Of a stretch of 64,000 nucleotides of DNA, positions 1-11,005 are shown in pieces. This DNA is from Platerodrilus igneus. Its lineage: Eukaryota > Arthropoda > Insecta > Coleoptera > Lycidae. Both the position numbers and the translations under genes were made by a program. The stretch is taken from the NCBI GenBank assembly GCA_036346225.1, contig JARFIW010001346.1:62001-126000 (forward strand), given 5' to 3'. The notes under the pieces were generated by a model. That model was not told where the DNA came from. It did not search any database and was given only the letters and a program-made list of their open reading frames with translations. Every line of letters begins with the position of its first letter. The stretch's first letter is position 1.

Positions 1-236
1 TTAAAAGTATATAACGCCGATCCTAATTCAAAACGGTGCACGTGTAACTTCTCTCTAGAAAACCGAATTCAAAACAGCTACACACATTTTTTCTCTGCAC
101 TTACATTTTTCAAAATACGTGTGTTTCATTGAAAGTAATATAAAGCCGGTCCTAATTCAAAACGTGCCCACAAGTATTTTACATTGAAAGTATATAAGAA
201 TTCATGTTTTCACAACTATTTTACATTGAAATTATA
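1..236. repeat. Imperfect short repeats sharing a CCTAATTCAAAACG core
   Basis: The core CCTAATTCAAAACG occurs near 22, 150 and 247, with a weaker relative near 65. Each copy is followed by an ACGT-rich stretch and preceded by AAAGTATATA or AAAGTAATATA. The spacing is irregular (about 128 and 97 bases), so this is a decayed or composite repeat and not a clean satellite. The last copy leads into the palindrome at 237-322. Confidence 0.55.
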
Positions 237-322
237 TAGGGCGGATCCTAATTCAAAACGTGACAGACGTATTTTACACATGGAAAATACGTCTGTCGCG
301 TTTTGAATTAGGACCGGCCCTA
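237..322. repeat. 39-bp-arm palindrome (snap-back repeat)
   Basis: The left arm 237-275 and right arm 284-322 are reverse complements apart from about three mismatches. They are separated by only 8 bases. Both arms carry the CCTAATTCAAAACG core seen upstream. The transcript or single strand would form a strong hairpin. It could be a miniature fold-back element or the end of a larger one; no target-site duplication was recognised. Confidence 0.75.
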
Positions 323-1178
323 TTTACCTACTCATGATCGGTTGAAAAATGTTTGGAAATTATCAATGCGGGAGCGGGTCGAAGTATAAGTTAGATGGAT
401 GATTGACCGAGATTTTTTTACCTTTTACGAGGGAATCGGAAGTTGACAGACATCGAGCATCTAATTCTTATTTGGGCGATATCGAGTACTTACTGGTTCT
501 AGAAATCATTACGTGCTATCGACCGCTATGTGGAAGATTTGGTTCTAGGAAATGAGCAACCTACGAAACCACACAATACTCGGTATTAATGCTAATTGGT
601 TTAGTGATCGCGCTTGTGCACTCTTCGAGTTTCTTCGGCAATCTTCGATTGTTTCCAAAGAAAATATTCAAACCTACCATTTCCGAAAATATGACGTAGA
701 AGTTATTTAAAATTAAATTGCTTTATTAGTAAGTATCCCGTAGACAACAAGTTTGGTATTCCCTTAGTAAAGGTTTAAAGCATTTTATTAAGTTTTTGTT
801 TATAGTAGCACTGCATCTTCTACCACACGACTTGCAACCAATTTGTGTGCGTGTGCTAACACCCTTTTGGATTTTTAATATGCACGAGATGCGATTGTTG
901 ATCCGTATAACATGGAAAACGTTTCCAATGTTTCTACTAACTGCACTCGCAGCATGGTCGATGCGAACCGGTTGCATGCATTGGTGCTAAATGTACTGGA
1001 CGAGCAGCAAGGATTGGCAAAAGATGACGTCATTTTGTTCCCCGCTAAATTTTCAACTTCGTTCGGCTGTGTTCGGAAACTTTCGGTTTGCATTCTATAG
1101 GGTACATAAATCAGGTACGCAAGAGTAAACTTTTTAGTTATAAGTTAGTTCGCTTACAAGTTTAACCAAAGTCCTATA
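323..1178. other. No recognised gene
   Basis: Only short overlapping open frames on both strands are present, with no recognisable domain. The segment lies directly upstream of the polymerase N-terminal gene and could hold its promoter or an upstream exon, but nothing specific was seen. Confidence 0.5.
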
Positions 1179-1985
1179 GTGAGGATTTTGTTTTGTACTA
1201 AAATAATACTTGCAAACGTTTTTAAATGCGAGCCCTGTCACGTCTACTTTACCAGGAGGGATGCTCTCAAACGGCACCAGAACAAATGTCGTGGTGTAAC
1301 ATCGTCCACGGTTAAGCTTATACATCCGTCCGCAGCAAAGTACTTTAACTGTATGTCTTGCGGTATCGCTTTTACGAGAATGAACAGCTTACAGCGACAC
1401 AAGGAAAAACAGCACGGTATGCCATTAAGCAGTAAACGTTCAGCTCCGCCAGCTACTAAAGGGCCTTGTACCAAACAACCACGAATTATGTGTAAAGTGT
1501 GCGATTTTGAAATGGAAAAGACTACCTATGCCGCACACTTGAGAAGCAACAGACATAAAAGTGCATCAGTTACCGCTACTAGCGACGATGGTGTAAAAAT
1601 GGTTAGCACAGCGTTTAACAACCGTATAGATAGCTATCGCATAAAGAACGCCAGTGTCGACAATGGAGTGTCCGAGTTTCTTTGGGAGCAAAAAGAGCGG
1701 TTTATTCGATTAATTAATGAAAAAAGAACACAACATACAGCAATAAAAGTCTATTGCAAACTCTACGGCGTTTACACCAAAATGGGAGAAGAGACTACCG
1801 ATGTGAAATCTTTTAACACAAAAAATATGGTTATAACGTCTCCTAGTAATCTGGAAAATATGTACGAGGTCTTAAGCGAAACAGTGAGAACAAAATCAGA
1901 GGAATTTGAAACATGTGGGTCCGGTTGGTCTTTGGAAAAGGTGCTCTATTTAGAAATAAATATTAATAAGTATAAGCCGATATGA
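1179..1985 (+). CDS. N-terminal zinc-finger part of a protein-primed family B DNA polymerase gene (copy A)
   Basis: This 268-residue frame has three zinc-finger-like modules: C17/C20/H33/C37, C58/C61/H74/H79 and C105/C108/H120/H126. A conserved region follows, with VYCKLYGVYTKMGEE, VKSFNTKN and LEKVLYLEININKY. From family knowledge, this order is the N-terminal half of large arthropod proteins that continue into an HNH/endonuclease VII-like domain and a protein-primed family B polymerase, as in Polintons, adintoviruses and linear plasmids. Here the frame stops right after the LEININKY motif; the sequence that normally follows is not recognisable, so this copy lacks the catalytic part. The first residues before F15 look non-homologous, so the true start could be internal or on an upstream exon. 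It probably does not work as a polymerase. Pieces of later domains of related genes lie at 42.9-46.4 and 48.7-51.1 kb. Confidence 0.7.
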   Translation: MRILFCTKIILANVFKCEPCHVYFTRRDALKRHQNKCRGVTSSTVKLIHPSAAKYFNCMSCGIAFTRMNSLQRHKEKQHGMPLSSKRSAPPATKGPCTKQPRIMCKVCDFEMEKTTYAAHLRSNRHKSASVTATSDDGVKMVSTAFNNRIDSYRIKNASVDNGVSEFLWEQKERFIRLINEKRTQHTAIKVYCKLYGVYTKMGEETTDVKSFNTKNMVITSPSNLENMYEVLSETVRTKSEEFETCGSGWSLEKVLYLEININKYKPI

Positions 1986-2149
1986 GGAGTTCTAGGTTAA
2001 GAATAAAAAATTGTGAATATGTATTTAGAAATGTGGTTTACAAAATTTAAACTGTATTAGTAAAAATTGTCAGTAATAAAAAGTTTTAAGAATTGTCTTT
2101 AGATTTTCTTTTAGGTATGAGCTGCAGGAAAGTTATAACTTAGAGAGTG

Positions 2150-2916
2150 TGTGTAAAATGGTAAGGGATGGTTCGATTTTAAATCTGTTTACAGATTCGG
2201 ATTCTGCATAAAATTCTAGACTAATTCGAGGTATTGCATGACTAAAAAATTTATACGGACGACCAAAAAATCGCTGCCGGTAAAAAAATCTTAAAATGGG
2301 GGTAGCTCTCTGGGGGACGATGCTATCTAAAAAATTCCTAGAAATTCTGGTAGCTGAGAAAATTCTAATATTAACTGATACCAAACAAGGTACATTTATA
2401 TCGAAAGATAAGCTAAACAAGATAGAAAGTGTGGTATGACATTAAAAGCGAGTAGTGGTACGGTCGCGTTATGCTCGCTAGAAGGCATGTGTGTAATTTT
2501 GTAAGGCGTGATCCTATTTTAAATCTGTTTGCATATTTGGATTCCGTGTAAAATTCTAGACTAATTTGATGTGCCGCATATATAAAAAAATGTTTAAAGA
2601 CGGTCAGAAATCGCTGCCCGTAAAAAATCTTAAAATGGGGGTAGCTCACTGGGGGATGATGCTATCTAAAAAACTCCTAGAAATTCGGATAGCTGAGAAA
2701 ATTATAATATTTTTTGATACGAAACAAGATAGGTTTATCTCGAAAGATGCAATGGCTAGTCGAAGAAATCTATTTGGTTCAGAATGTTAACGGTAAAAAA
2801 ATCTTAAAATGAGGGTAGCTTCCCGGGGGATGATGCAATCTAAGAAATTCCTATACATTCGGGTGGCTGAGAAAAATCTAATATTAATTGATACCAAACA
2901 AGATAGATTTATCTCG
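2150..2916. repeat. Direct repeats, ~340-bp period, two copies plus a partial third
   Basis: TTAAATCTGTTT recurs at 2179 and about 2519, and TTAAAATGGG at 2291 and 2630, giving a 339-340 base period over about 250 matching bases. A third partial copy starts near 2804, only about 174 bases on, covering the part from TTAAAATG to ATCTCG. Identity is roughly 80-85 percent by eye. Short open frames in both strands are by-products of the repeat. Confidence 0.75.
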
Positions 2917-3127
2917 TGGGTGGAAATGTGGAGAAAGATTTATCTCGCGGGTAGAAAGAATACGGGTGTGACGTAAACAAAATGGTTTGGGGGTGTCCGA
3001 GCAAGGCGGAGAGCAAGGTGGGAGTTCCACCTCCTCATTTCCATCTTATGGGAATTTACATGTAAATGTGTGTGGAAATGAGGGATTCGGGTGGAAATGG
3101 GGTCCTGGGTTTCTTGATTTTCCTCTA

Positions 3128-5026
3128 CTTACGGCGTTGTGCCGTTTGGTCTATCAACGTCATCCGCTGCGTTAGTTAGAGCCATGCACAAGTTAGTAGA
3201 TGAGTACGAAAACTTCTGTACACATTATGTCGACGATATCTTCATTTTTCAAAAACAAAGACAAATACCTGCAACATTTAGGAAAAGTAATCCGAAAAGT
3301 TGATGAGGGAGGTTTGAGATTGAATTCGAAGAAGTGTGTATTTTTTAAGGACAGGGTGAAGTATTTAGGGTTTGTCATTGGCTGTGAGGAAATCAAAATC
3401 TGCGATAAAAGACTAGATTAACTTAAAAATTCAGAACTAAAGAATTTAAAATGACGGATTTTTGGGAGTTATTGTAAGCGATGTATACCACATTATTCGA
3501 AGTTGTGTATAGCGTTGGATGTGAGAGGAAGAACTCCACCGCGTAGAAGGAGGTGTATGCTATTATGTACGCAGTTAAGAAGTTAAGGTTTTATTTGTTG
3601 GGAAATCAATTTGTGATAGAATCATATAACTCCGCTGTGATGTTTTTGAAGAGAACAGAATTTTTAAGTAGTCAATTAAATAGATGGGCGTTAGTGTTAC
3701 AAACCATGACTTCGAGATTAGACATAAACCTGGAAAGAAAAATATTACTGCAGATTTCTTTAGTAGGAAAGATGAGGGGTTACTACCAGATAGTAAGAAT
3801 GCATTATTGGTAGTGTTGCAAGTATTTGAGGACGTGGGTAAATGGCCAAACGCTCGATTTTATCATATGAAAGCAAAAGACGAGATTAGGATAATTAGGA
3901 AAAAATTAATTAGGGAAAATTTAGAGGAATACAAAGGTTTTTATGTATTAAATGGATGGTTAGTGAAAAGGTTAGTGGAGAAAGAATTGTTAGTGCTAGC
4001 GACACAAGTAGATGAAATGATTCGCGAAATTCATACCATGTTTAAGCATATAAGAATTCATAAAACGTTTATGATATTTAGGGAAGCATTTTATGTAAAA
4101 AAATGCCATTAAATTAATAAAAAGTTGCATTAATCGTTGTAAAATGTGTTTAATGGAAAGAGAGAAACATGTGATATTGCAGAATCAAATTAATGGTATA
4201 GAAGCAGCAGGTCCGTTGGATATTGCAGCTATGAATTATTGTGTAATTTAGTACCGAGTGGGAACAGATATCAGCATATATTAGTGATGGTTGATGTTTT
4301 TACAAAGTTTGTGCAGATTTATCTTAGCGAGGAGATGTAATCATCAAAATGTTTTGAGTAGTGTGAGAAAGTTTGTAGAGCAAATAGGTAGGATGTATAC
4401 AGTTTTAATGGACAACGCAACGCATTTTCATAATCGAATGGTTGAAAACGCTTTAAAGAAAGAAGGAATTGGTGTGACCTTCCGCAGCATCAGACATCCA
4501 CAGGCAAATCCTTGCGAGAGATCTATTCGAGAAATAATAAAAATTTTATGATTGTAAAAGAACGACATAATGGATGGGTTAGATGTTTACCGCAAATAGA
4601 GTAGTATATGAATATTGTGCCCAGTTTGGTGACAGGAATGTGTCCTGTTACACTAATAAAGAATGTGATTCTAGCGAGACCATGGAGAGCTGAGGACAAG
4701 GTAGTGGATATTACAGACATGTTAAACGAAGCCAGACGGCGAATAAAAGAAATTCAATAAAGGGAGTTAGAGAAACATAACCGGAAGATTAAGAAGCGTC
4801 TGGTTTCTTCAATTGGGGATTTGGTCATTATTAAAAGGTTGAGAACGTCGAATTGGGAGAAAAACGTTTGTGGGAAATTATTGTTACCGTATGAGGGTCC
4901 GTATAGGGTTAGAAGGATTTTTGCAGGGGGCAATACTTATGAGTTACTGACTGAGGGAGGAGAATGTCAATGAAGGTTTCATATTGAGAATTTATATCCT
5001 TATTTTTATGCAGAGGACAACTTATA
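3128..5026 (+). pseudogene. Gypsy-class retrotransposon pol, broken (RT, RNase H, integrase)
   Basis: Fragments lie in several frames but in the right order. Reverse transcriptase starts near VVPFGLSTSSAALVRA (3128 on) and reaches the catalytic YVDDIFIF at about 3226-3249. RNase H and connection follow at 3553-3780, with FEIRHKPGKKNITADFFSRK. The integrase zinc region has H-x-H near 4030-4060 and C-x2-C near 4125-4150. The integrase core shows VMVDVFTKF, LMDNATHF and the ERSIREI glutamate (4285-4550). The integrase tail includes a GPYRVRR motif (GPY/F module) at about 4895. Frameshifts and stops occur throughout, so it cannot encode a working polyprotein. Gag, protease and the start of RT are missing. 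The GPY/F module and the LTR-like unit right after it support a Gypsy (possibly Osvaldo-like) element; the finer placement is inference. The G-rich bases 2917-3127 were not recognised. Confidence 0.85.
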
Positions 5027-5034
5027 AATACACC

Positions 5035-6955
5035 AGTTACAGGAATACTTAATATTACACATTTTATTTAAAATTAGAATTTAAAAAAACAGGTTACAGA
5101 ATGTGATTTACGGGTATTAAACAACGTGTACAGATAATAATTAATATTTAATTAGTATTCGCAAAAATTAAAGGGTAGAAGTCAATGCCATTCATTATTA
5201 TTTTAATTGGAGTTAATTGAACCATTAGTAATATATAATAAGCATAAAAGCCTGTGAAAATCCAAGGTTAAAATACCATGAACACAAAGCTTGAAGAATT
5301 ATATTTAAAACATTTATTAGGAGCACACCTGCAAACTTTTAAATGTCAAATTCTAATAAATTCGAGTTGATAAACATGCAGCTTCTACGTATATTGGAAA
5401 CGGTCGGATGCTTTAGCACGAAATACAAAACAGCGTTTATTTAAAAGTCACGTCGCGAGTCCACGTGTAGTTTAGACAGCCGATAGTAAAGAATATCAAT
5501 TTGTACCACTCAGACCAAGGTAGAAAAGGACGGATAAAAAGCGTAAAACAGAGATACTGATAATAGAAGGCGTGATTTGCGAAGCTTTACTAAGGCTACG
5601 ATTGGTTGAAATAAGATGCAAACATGAAAGGGGAAAGCATATCAGTTGGTGTGTAAAATTAATTAGTTGTTCTCGAACGTGTTTGCGAGCCGTGTGAAAA
5701 TTTCTTGGATTTTCAACTGGCGCGAGTGCAAATTTTGTAGAATCGCGTGCCGAGCTGTTGAAAAGGGAACATAGAATGCGAAATTCTGGAAATTGTCCGT
5801 TGAGGGACAAATCCGACGTGCGGGCGCGCCATTATATAAACCCGTGTTTATAGGAGTTTCGCTCTCTTAGATTTTCGATTTTTATTCAAAACTTTAAAAC
5901 AGTTTGCTCTTTAATTTTTTGATGTTATACGATACTGCAAGCAGAATACGTGCTACGATACAAGTTAGTATGCATTGATGCACTTAGAAAAGATAGATAA
6001 GTAGCGATAAATAAATACATTTAAGTATGCAGCTTTGTATAGCGTGAACGAATTCTGAATTGCTTTGCTAATTTTCGGGGGTGAGTAATCTAGTGTTATT
6101 CGTAAACGTGATTGGATCCACAAAACAAGATTTAGATATACATAGATGAGTTCCTGAAAAGCCCTGAAACTATTTTAGATGAATGGTGGTGTAGAAAAAT
6201 TTTAAAAGCGGTCAGAATCTGAGGACGTAAACATAACCCAGTTGGAATGGTGAAATTAGCAAGGACGATGTACTTTGAAGCCACGAGTGCAGTAACCTTC
6301 AGGTAAATTATACAATTTTGTTCGAGCTTTGATGTTTTGGTGTGTGTTGAATATCTTTATAATTTGTTTGATAAAAAAAAATGAACAGTAGTGAATTTGT
6401 ATAAACAACAAATTTTTAATTTTAAGGTGAAATTTTCTTGTTTAAGTAGAAAGGAGTATTTAGCAGTTTATGTTCTTGATTATTATGAAAATTTGGGTCT
6501 GTCTTTGAGCTCAATTAGACTAACCTGTTTAATTAACGTCAAGGGGTGGGAGATGCTCCCTTTTATTCAGACTTAGGTCTGCACATATTGTAACTTAATT
6601 AGTATGCATCCTACCAGGACTTTAATTCTGGATGCAAATTCAAAATGATGACAAATTTAAACTTGAAATTTTATGACACTGAAATTTATGCTGCAATTTA
6701 ATTTTGAAATTTTAATGTATTATGAATATTGATGTAAATAGAGTTAACGTTGATGTTTGTGGTAGGAATGTGTTTGTTTTCTTTTATGAATGAGGATGAA
6801 AGTTTTAACTAGGTGAGCAGCCGAGGCGGAAAAAGTAAAAAGAGGCGATTATCAGAAGAGATTCAAAAGGGGCGAAAATCACAGCAAATCTTGGTGCCCA
6901 ATTCGAGAGTCTCGAATATTTTTTTACTCTGGTGAGGCTTTTTGTAGGTTTCACA
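5035..6955 (+). repeat. LTR-like unit D with leader/primer-binding-like end
   Basis: The unit is about 80 percent similar to unit C (15,598-17,738) over most of its length. It follows the end of the Gypsy pol directly, as a 3' LTR would. It has a TATA box at 5833-5840 and a conserved CTTCAGGTAAATTATA splice-donor-like stretch near 6297-6312. Its end carries CACAGCA, then CTTGGTGCCCA and CTCGAAT (6879-6917), resembling an LTR end followed by a tRNA-primer binding site. A leader following a supposed 3' LTR suggests a tandem LTR-internal-LTR arrangement or recombination. The left boundary is uncertain. It ends in a (TA)n tract. Confidence 0.6.
5833..5840 (+). promoter_or_regulatory. TATA box of LTR-like unit D
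   Basis: TATATAAA, followed about 30 bases on by a GCTCTCTTAG stretch that is shared with unit C at the same relative position. This fits a retroelement core promoter with an initiator-like downstream site. Confidence 0.5.
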
Positions 6956-6956
6956 G

Positions 6957-6958
<2 letters not shown>

Positions 6959-7018
<60 letters not shown>
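6959..7018. repeat. (TA)n microsatellite
   Basis: Nearly pure alternating TA of about 60 bases, starting right after TTTCACAGCA at the end of LTR-like unit D. Confidence 0.95.
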
Positions 7019-7020
<2 letters not shown>

Positions 7021-7105
7021 AGATGAACTAGAAGCTTAGACTTTTATGTAAAACCTAATTGGTCGTTTCAAATCGAACTAGTAGTTGAAATATGTAAAAT
7101 ATAAA

Positions 7106-7179
7106 GTTTCAGACAGGATACAATCCTGAATCTTAAACTGTTGCATATCCGATGCATTGTCCAATTACGCCACCGGGTG
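7106..7179 (-). tRNA. tRNA-like segment of dispersed repeat, degraded
   Basis: It aligns with the better-preserved copy at 63,168-63,241: the GGTGGCGTAATTGG A-box-like part is kept, but the B box is changed (AGGATTGTATCCTG). The acceptor pairing is poor. It is a decayed tRNA-derived repeat head, not a working tRNA. Confidence 0.35.
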
Positions 7180-7819
7180 AGGTGATGACAATTGAAAAAT
7201 TGTACAATCTAAATTATGTCTGTAACTATTTATGAACCTAAACTTCAATAACGTTTGGAATATTTGTCCATCATATCTGTTAGTGTGAAGATTATGACAT
7301 ATGTCAGATATAGACAGGAAGCGACTATTAAATATACATATTAAGTAATTGCATAAGTCAAGTTGATAAATACTACGTATTACAGTTAACAAGATGAAAT
7401 AATATCTTAGATTTTTATGCATAATCTAAATGATGATTTCAAATCGTGATAGTAATTGAGAGATGCAAAATATAGAGCCTTGAAATCCAAATATACAAAT
7501 CCTGCCTGGGACCTTATACCTCCTATCCTTCAATTGCTAGCTCGCTATTAAATGATCATTGAAGCTTGCATAGAAGTCTTAAGTTATTATTTCTTCTAAT
7601 AATTGGTATTTAACAACTTGTGCAATTACCTAATATATATATTTAATAGTTGACTGACAGTCGTGAGTTTGAGCGTCGCTTCCAGTCTGTATCTGACATC
7701 ATTCAAAAACTTGGTATGTGGAATATAATTGACAAAAATGCCAAACGTTATTAAAATTCAGGTTGATGTATGGTTACGTACATGATTTAGATTTGTACAA
7801 TTTTCCAATTGTCATCCCT

Positions 7820-7891
7820 GTCTTGGTGTTGTAATTAGAAAACGCAACGGTCGCTAAAGCCGAAGATACAGGTTAGAATCCTTTCTGGGAC
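7820..7891 (+). tRNA. tRNA-like segment of dispersed repeat
   Basis: 72 bases with a 5' GTCTTGG and 3' CTGGGAC acceptor, a GTAATTAG A-box-like region and a B box altered to GGTTAGAATCC. It sits in a repeat unit on the plus strand, so it is a repeat-derived pseudo-tRNA. Confidence 0.35.
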
Positions 7892-8216
7892 TTTATAATT
7901 TCTATTTTTCAGTTACTAGCTCGATCTGAAATAATTATTTAAACTTTGCAAAAAGTCTAAGTTATTATTCCATCTTATTAACTTATACTTTGCTATTTAT
8001 CAACTTACCTTGTGGAACTATCTAATATGAATATTTAATAGTTGACTTTCGACCGTAATTTTGAGCGCCGCTTCCTGTCTATATCAGACATAAGTCAAAA
8101 GCTTAGTACTCTCAGATATAATTGCAAAAAATACCAAACAGAATTGAAATTCAGGTTGATGTATGGTTCCGTGCATGATTTAGATTTGTACAATTTTCCA
8201 ATAATTGTCATCACCT

Positions 8217-8288
8217 GTCTCGGTGTCGTAATTAGAAAACACAACGGCCACGAAAGCCGAAAATACAGGTTCGAATCCTGTCTGGGAC
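8217..8288 (+). tRNA. tRNA-like segment of dispersed repeat, cloverleaf largely kept
   Basis: 72 bases. The acceptor GTCTCGG pairs partly with CTGGGAC. The T arm ACAGG-TTCGAAT-CCTGT has a perfect stem and a perfect GGTTCGAATCC B box. The anticodon stem CGGC/GCCG encloses the loop CACGAAA, so the nominal anticodon is CGA. The A box is weak (GTAATTAGAAAACAC). Its position in a repeat unit makes it a SINE-like RNA polymerase III head, not a cellular tRNA gene. Confidence 0.4.
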
Positions 8289-8412
8289 TTTATAGTTTCC
8301 ATCTTTCAGTTACTAGCTTGATTTAAAATAATCGTTTAGACTGCATAAAAGTCTAAGTTATTATTTCATCTTCTTAACTAATACTTTAGTACTTATCAAC
8401 CTGCCTTTGTTA

Positions 8413-9529
8413 CATTGAAAAGAGGGAAAACGTATATAAAAACCAGTAAATGGAATCTATATAAACCGAGCTAGCTACAAAAGCGGAGAGTGAGATGAGT
8501 CAGGGTGTGCAAAATTTTATTACTTAAGAAAGATATAAATTTTATTTACAAGATATAATTTGCACAAGAGAAACACGTGGTATAAGCAAATAAAATAACG
8601 AAAACCAAAATCAGCCCGTGAAACGGAATATTAATTTATTTAGGACAAATTATCCGGACGATTTTTTTTCAGTATTACACACTATAAAAAACATATTACA
8701 ATTGAAATTACGATTTTAAATCTTGGTTCTCATAGCCATGTAACCGTTTATGAGTAAATTGAAGATAAATTACTTACGTGATTTTCATGATCACCAGCAA
8801 ATGACTGTCGGAATGCACTCCGGCCATCAGTATGCATGGTAGTAGTGTGCCTGAAACAGGTAGCATAAGAGAAAAAAAATAAGCGGTAGTGAAAACATAA
8901 GCAATCCCCGTATATTATTAACATGTGTTATCAAAACACTTTCAAATGTTATTGTTACATAACCAAACCGGCAAATTTGAGTAAAATTGTGCTTATTAAG
9001 TACTTTTGAAGGAATCTTGTGCTATTCAAATTCGTATTCCTGTTTAAAAATAGAACAAATGCATTATTTAGAAAGCATCAATTGTAGATAATCCAGTGTA
9101 TTCGTTAGAATAATGTTTCTGAGAGCCACGTTTCTGAGAAACTGTTCTATTTCTATTACAAGAGCAATAGTTATATTCGAAAGATAATAGTTGTACAAAT
9201 TAAAACATGCAGGATGTTGAATAAGCATTTATTTCCAGCATTTTAGAATGCTTTTTAAAGGAATAGATTGATAGGTACAGGTACAGTCAGGGGCGTTTTT
9301 TATGACAGGTAGTTACGGAATATTGAAATGCGAGCGCGGGAGTATTTATAAAAAACCTTAAAATAAACAAAAGCCATTTGGCAAAGTGTAATTGAACGTA
9401 ACAAATTCTCCTCCAGTAAAATTATACGGTCGGGATAGGAAAAAAAGCGACGGATTAATCAACAACCCAGCTGAATAAATCACCAGGAGATTTCTTTCAG
9501 AGAACAGAAAGAAGAAAGAAAACAAGTTA
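8413..9529. other. No recognised feature
   Basis: AT-rich sequence without a convincing open frame, domain or repeat that could be matched elsewhere in the window. Confidence 0.5.
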
Positions 9530-9731
9530 TGCGGTTCGAAAAACCGCTATATTCTAATTCAATGAATGGAAGAAAAAAAATTTCTTCAGAAAACTCAAGA
9601 AATTCCAAAAAAAAACAATAAAAAATTTATCCGGCTTGAAGGGTTACTATATACTAATACAATGAATGGAAGAAAAATTTCTTCAGAAAACTCAAATATA
9701 CCCAAAAGAATATTTTTATCCGGCTCGAAGA
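9530..9731. repeat. 100-bp tandem repeat, two copies
   Basis: AATGAATGGAAGAAAAA recurs at 9561 and 9661, exactly 100 bases apart. Each unit starts with a GCGGTTCGAAAAACCGC-like block (9530, 9631) and contains TTTCTTCAGAAAACTC. A third start (CCGGCTCGAAG) is seen near 9720 and then diverges. The open frame over these units (9566-9880) is a translation of the repeat with no domain. Confidence 0.75.
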
Positions 9732-10244
9732 CCAAAGTATCGGGCAATCTAATAGAAAAAGATTCAGAAAAGAATAAGATACGGAAAGTAATAGTCGAAA
9801 TCATCATCATTTTGTTTATGACCTTACTTAAGGTCGGTTTAACGCAGCTCTTACTTCTTTTCTATTCTATGTTCATCTAAAAGGTTTTACATACCCTTCA
9901 AAACCTAAATTTCTAATAATTTGGCTAATATAACTTGGTCTAGGTCTTCCTATACATTCTATCTTTTTCTCATCTACATGACTCTACATAGATATTAGCA
10001 ACCTGACGGTTAATAAAGAACTCCAACATGTATACAAGATTTCTATTTATAAAAAAATGCAATATCACCTGATTATTTCCTCCAAAAAAGAAAAAGTGTT
10101 AAATTATATATTATACTAAGGCTTAAGCAACGAATCGCTGTCAACATTCCAAACCGCTAACTAATTGTAAGTTATGTCATGGTGACGCGTGCACACTCAT
10201 AAATATTTCATTTTAACAGACTAATAGAAAAGTCTAATAAAAGA
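9732..10244. other. No recognised feature
   Basis: AT-rich, with no gene or repeat that could be supported. Confidence 0.45.
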
Positions 10245-10573
10245 AGAGAGATTATTACGGTTCTCGTTAAATGTAATAATTGTCTTGTCTTAAATTAAAT
10301 TATGATAGTGCAACATATATTGTAGCAAAGATTCTAATTGCCGCTGCTTGGAGATGCAATCTGGATGCACTGCCCTCTTTGCACACATGATTAAGAGGGC
10401 CTTGCCTCAAGTCACTGAAATTTAAAATTGCGTTCGTTTTTTACATACCTGGGTGTTGTGTATGAAAAGAACAAACACAAATGTGAGTCCAGAGAAATAC
10501 TGCATTGAATTGTATATAGGAAATTACTCTAAATGAAAACAGATTTCCGCAATGAGGGTTAAAAAACAATTAG

Positions 10574-10622
<49 letters not shown>

Positions 10623-10845
10623 ACTCAGTGACAAAAGAAAAGAATATTAAAGGAGGCCGTGAGAGAATAAACAAAACTAGGAATGGAACAGGTCACTGTC
10701 AAGATGGCATGTCACGCGATATATATAATTTTGTTTATACACGTGGCCGTTTATGTGAAAATTCAATGTATTAGAGAACTATATGTTATTAATGTTCCTA
10801 AAACGATTTTTGGATGCCCTGATACACATCACAAGCACCAATACA
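10245..10845 (+). repeat. Dispersed repeat family X, forward copy
   Basis: It matches, in inverted orientation, the copy that is split between 30,280-30,715 and 36,018-36,120. Shared landmarks include TTAAATGTAATAATTG, GCCGCTGCTTGGAGATGCAA, CTGCCCTCTTTGCACACA, AATACTGCATTGAATTGTAT and CAACTCAGTGACAAAAGAAA. A (TA)n tract (10,577-10,620) is inserted or expanded in this copy only. No coding region was recognised; it is probably non-autonomous. Confidence 0.75.
10577..10620. repeat. (TA)n microsatellite inside repeat X
   Basis: Pure TA dinucleotides. The inverted copy of repeat X has only a short ATATTTATAAAA at this point. Confidence 0.95.
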
Positions 10846-10985
10846 AATACACATGCACGCACGCACGTACAAACGCGCGCACGCACGCACGTACAAACGC
10901 GCGCACGCACTCACACGCACACACACAAATATACACACGCACACACATAAACACACACACGCACACACACGTATGCACCCACGTA
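10846..10985. repeat. (AC)n / (ACGC)n microsatellite
   Basis: Runs of ACAC, ACGC and CGCGCACG with occasional ATA. The alternating purine-pyrimidine composition could adopt Z-DNA. Open frames rich in His-Thr or Cys-Val here are artefacts of the repeat. Confidence 0.95.
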
Positions 10986-11005
10986 AGCAAGCTCGCACGC
11001 AGGCA

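Larger units (their letters stand above)
7020..8412. repeat. Cluster of tRNA-derived repeat units in both orientations
   Basis: Several diverged copies of one family of about 390-400 bases. Each has a tRNA-like segment, an AGTCTAAGTTATTATTTCATC end and a GACAGGAAGCG / CGCTTCCTGTCT end. Copies at 7020-7390 and 7390-7500 run on the minus strand; those from about 7500, 7640 and 8030 run on the plus strand, with a period of about 391 between the last two. The same family forms a nearly identical-copy cluster at 62,063-63,330. Short open frames within it are not genes. Confidence 0.75.
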
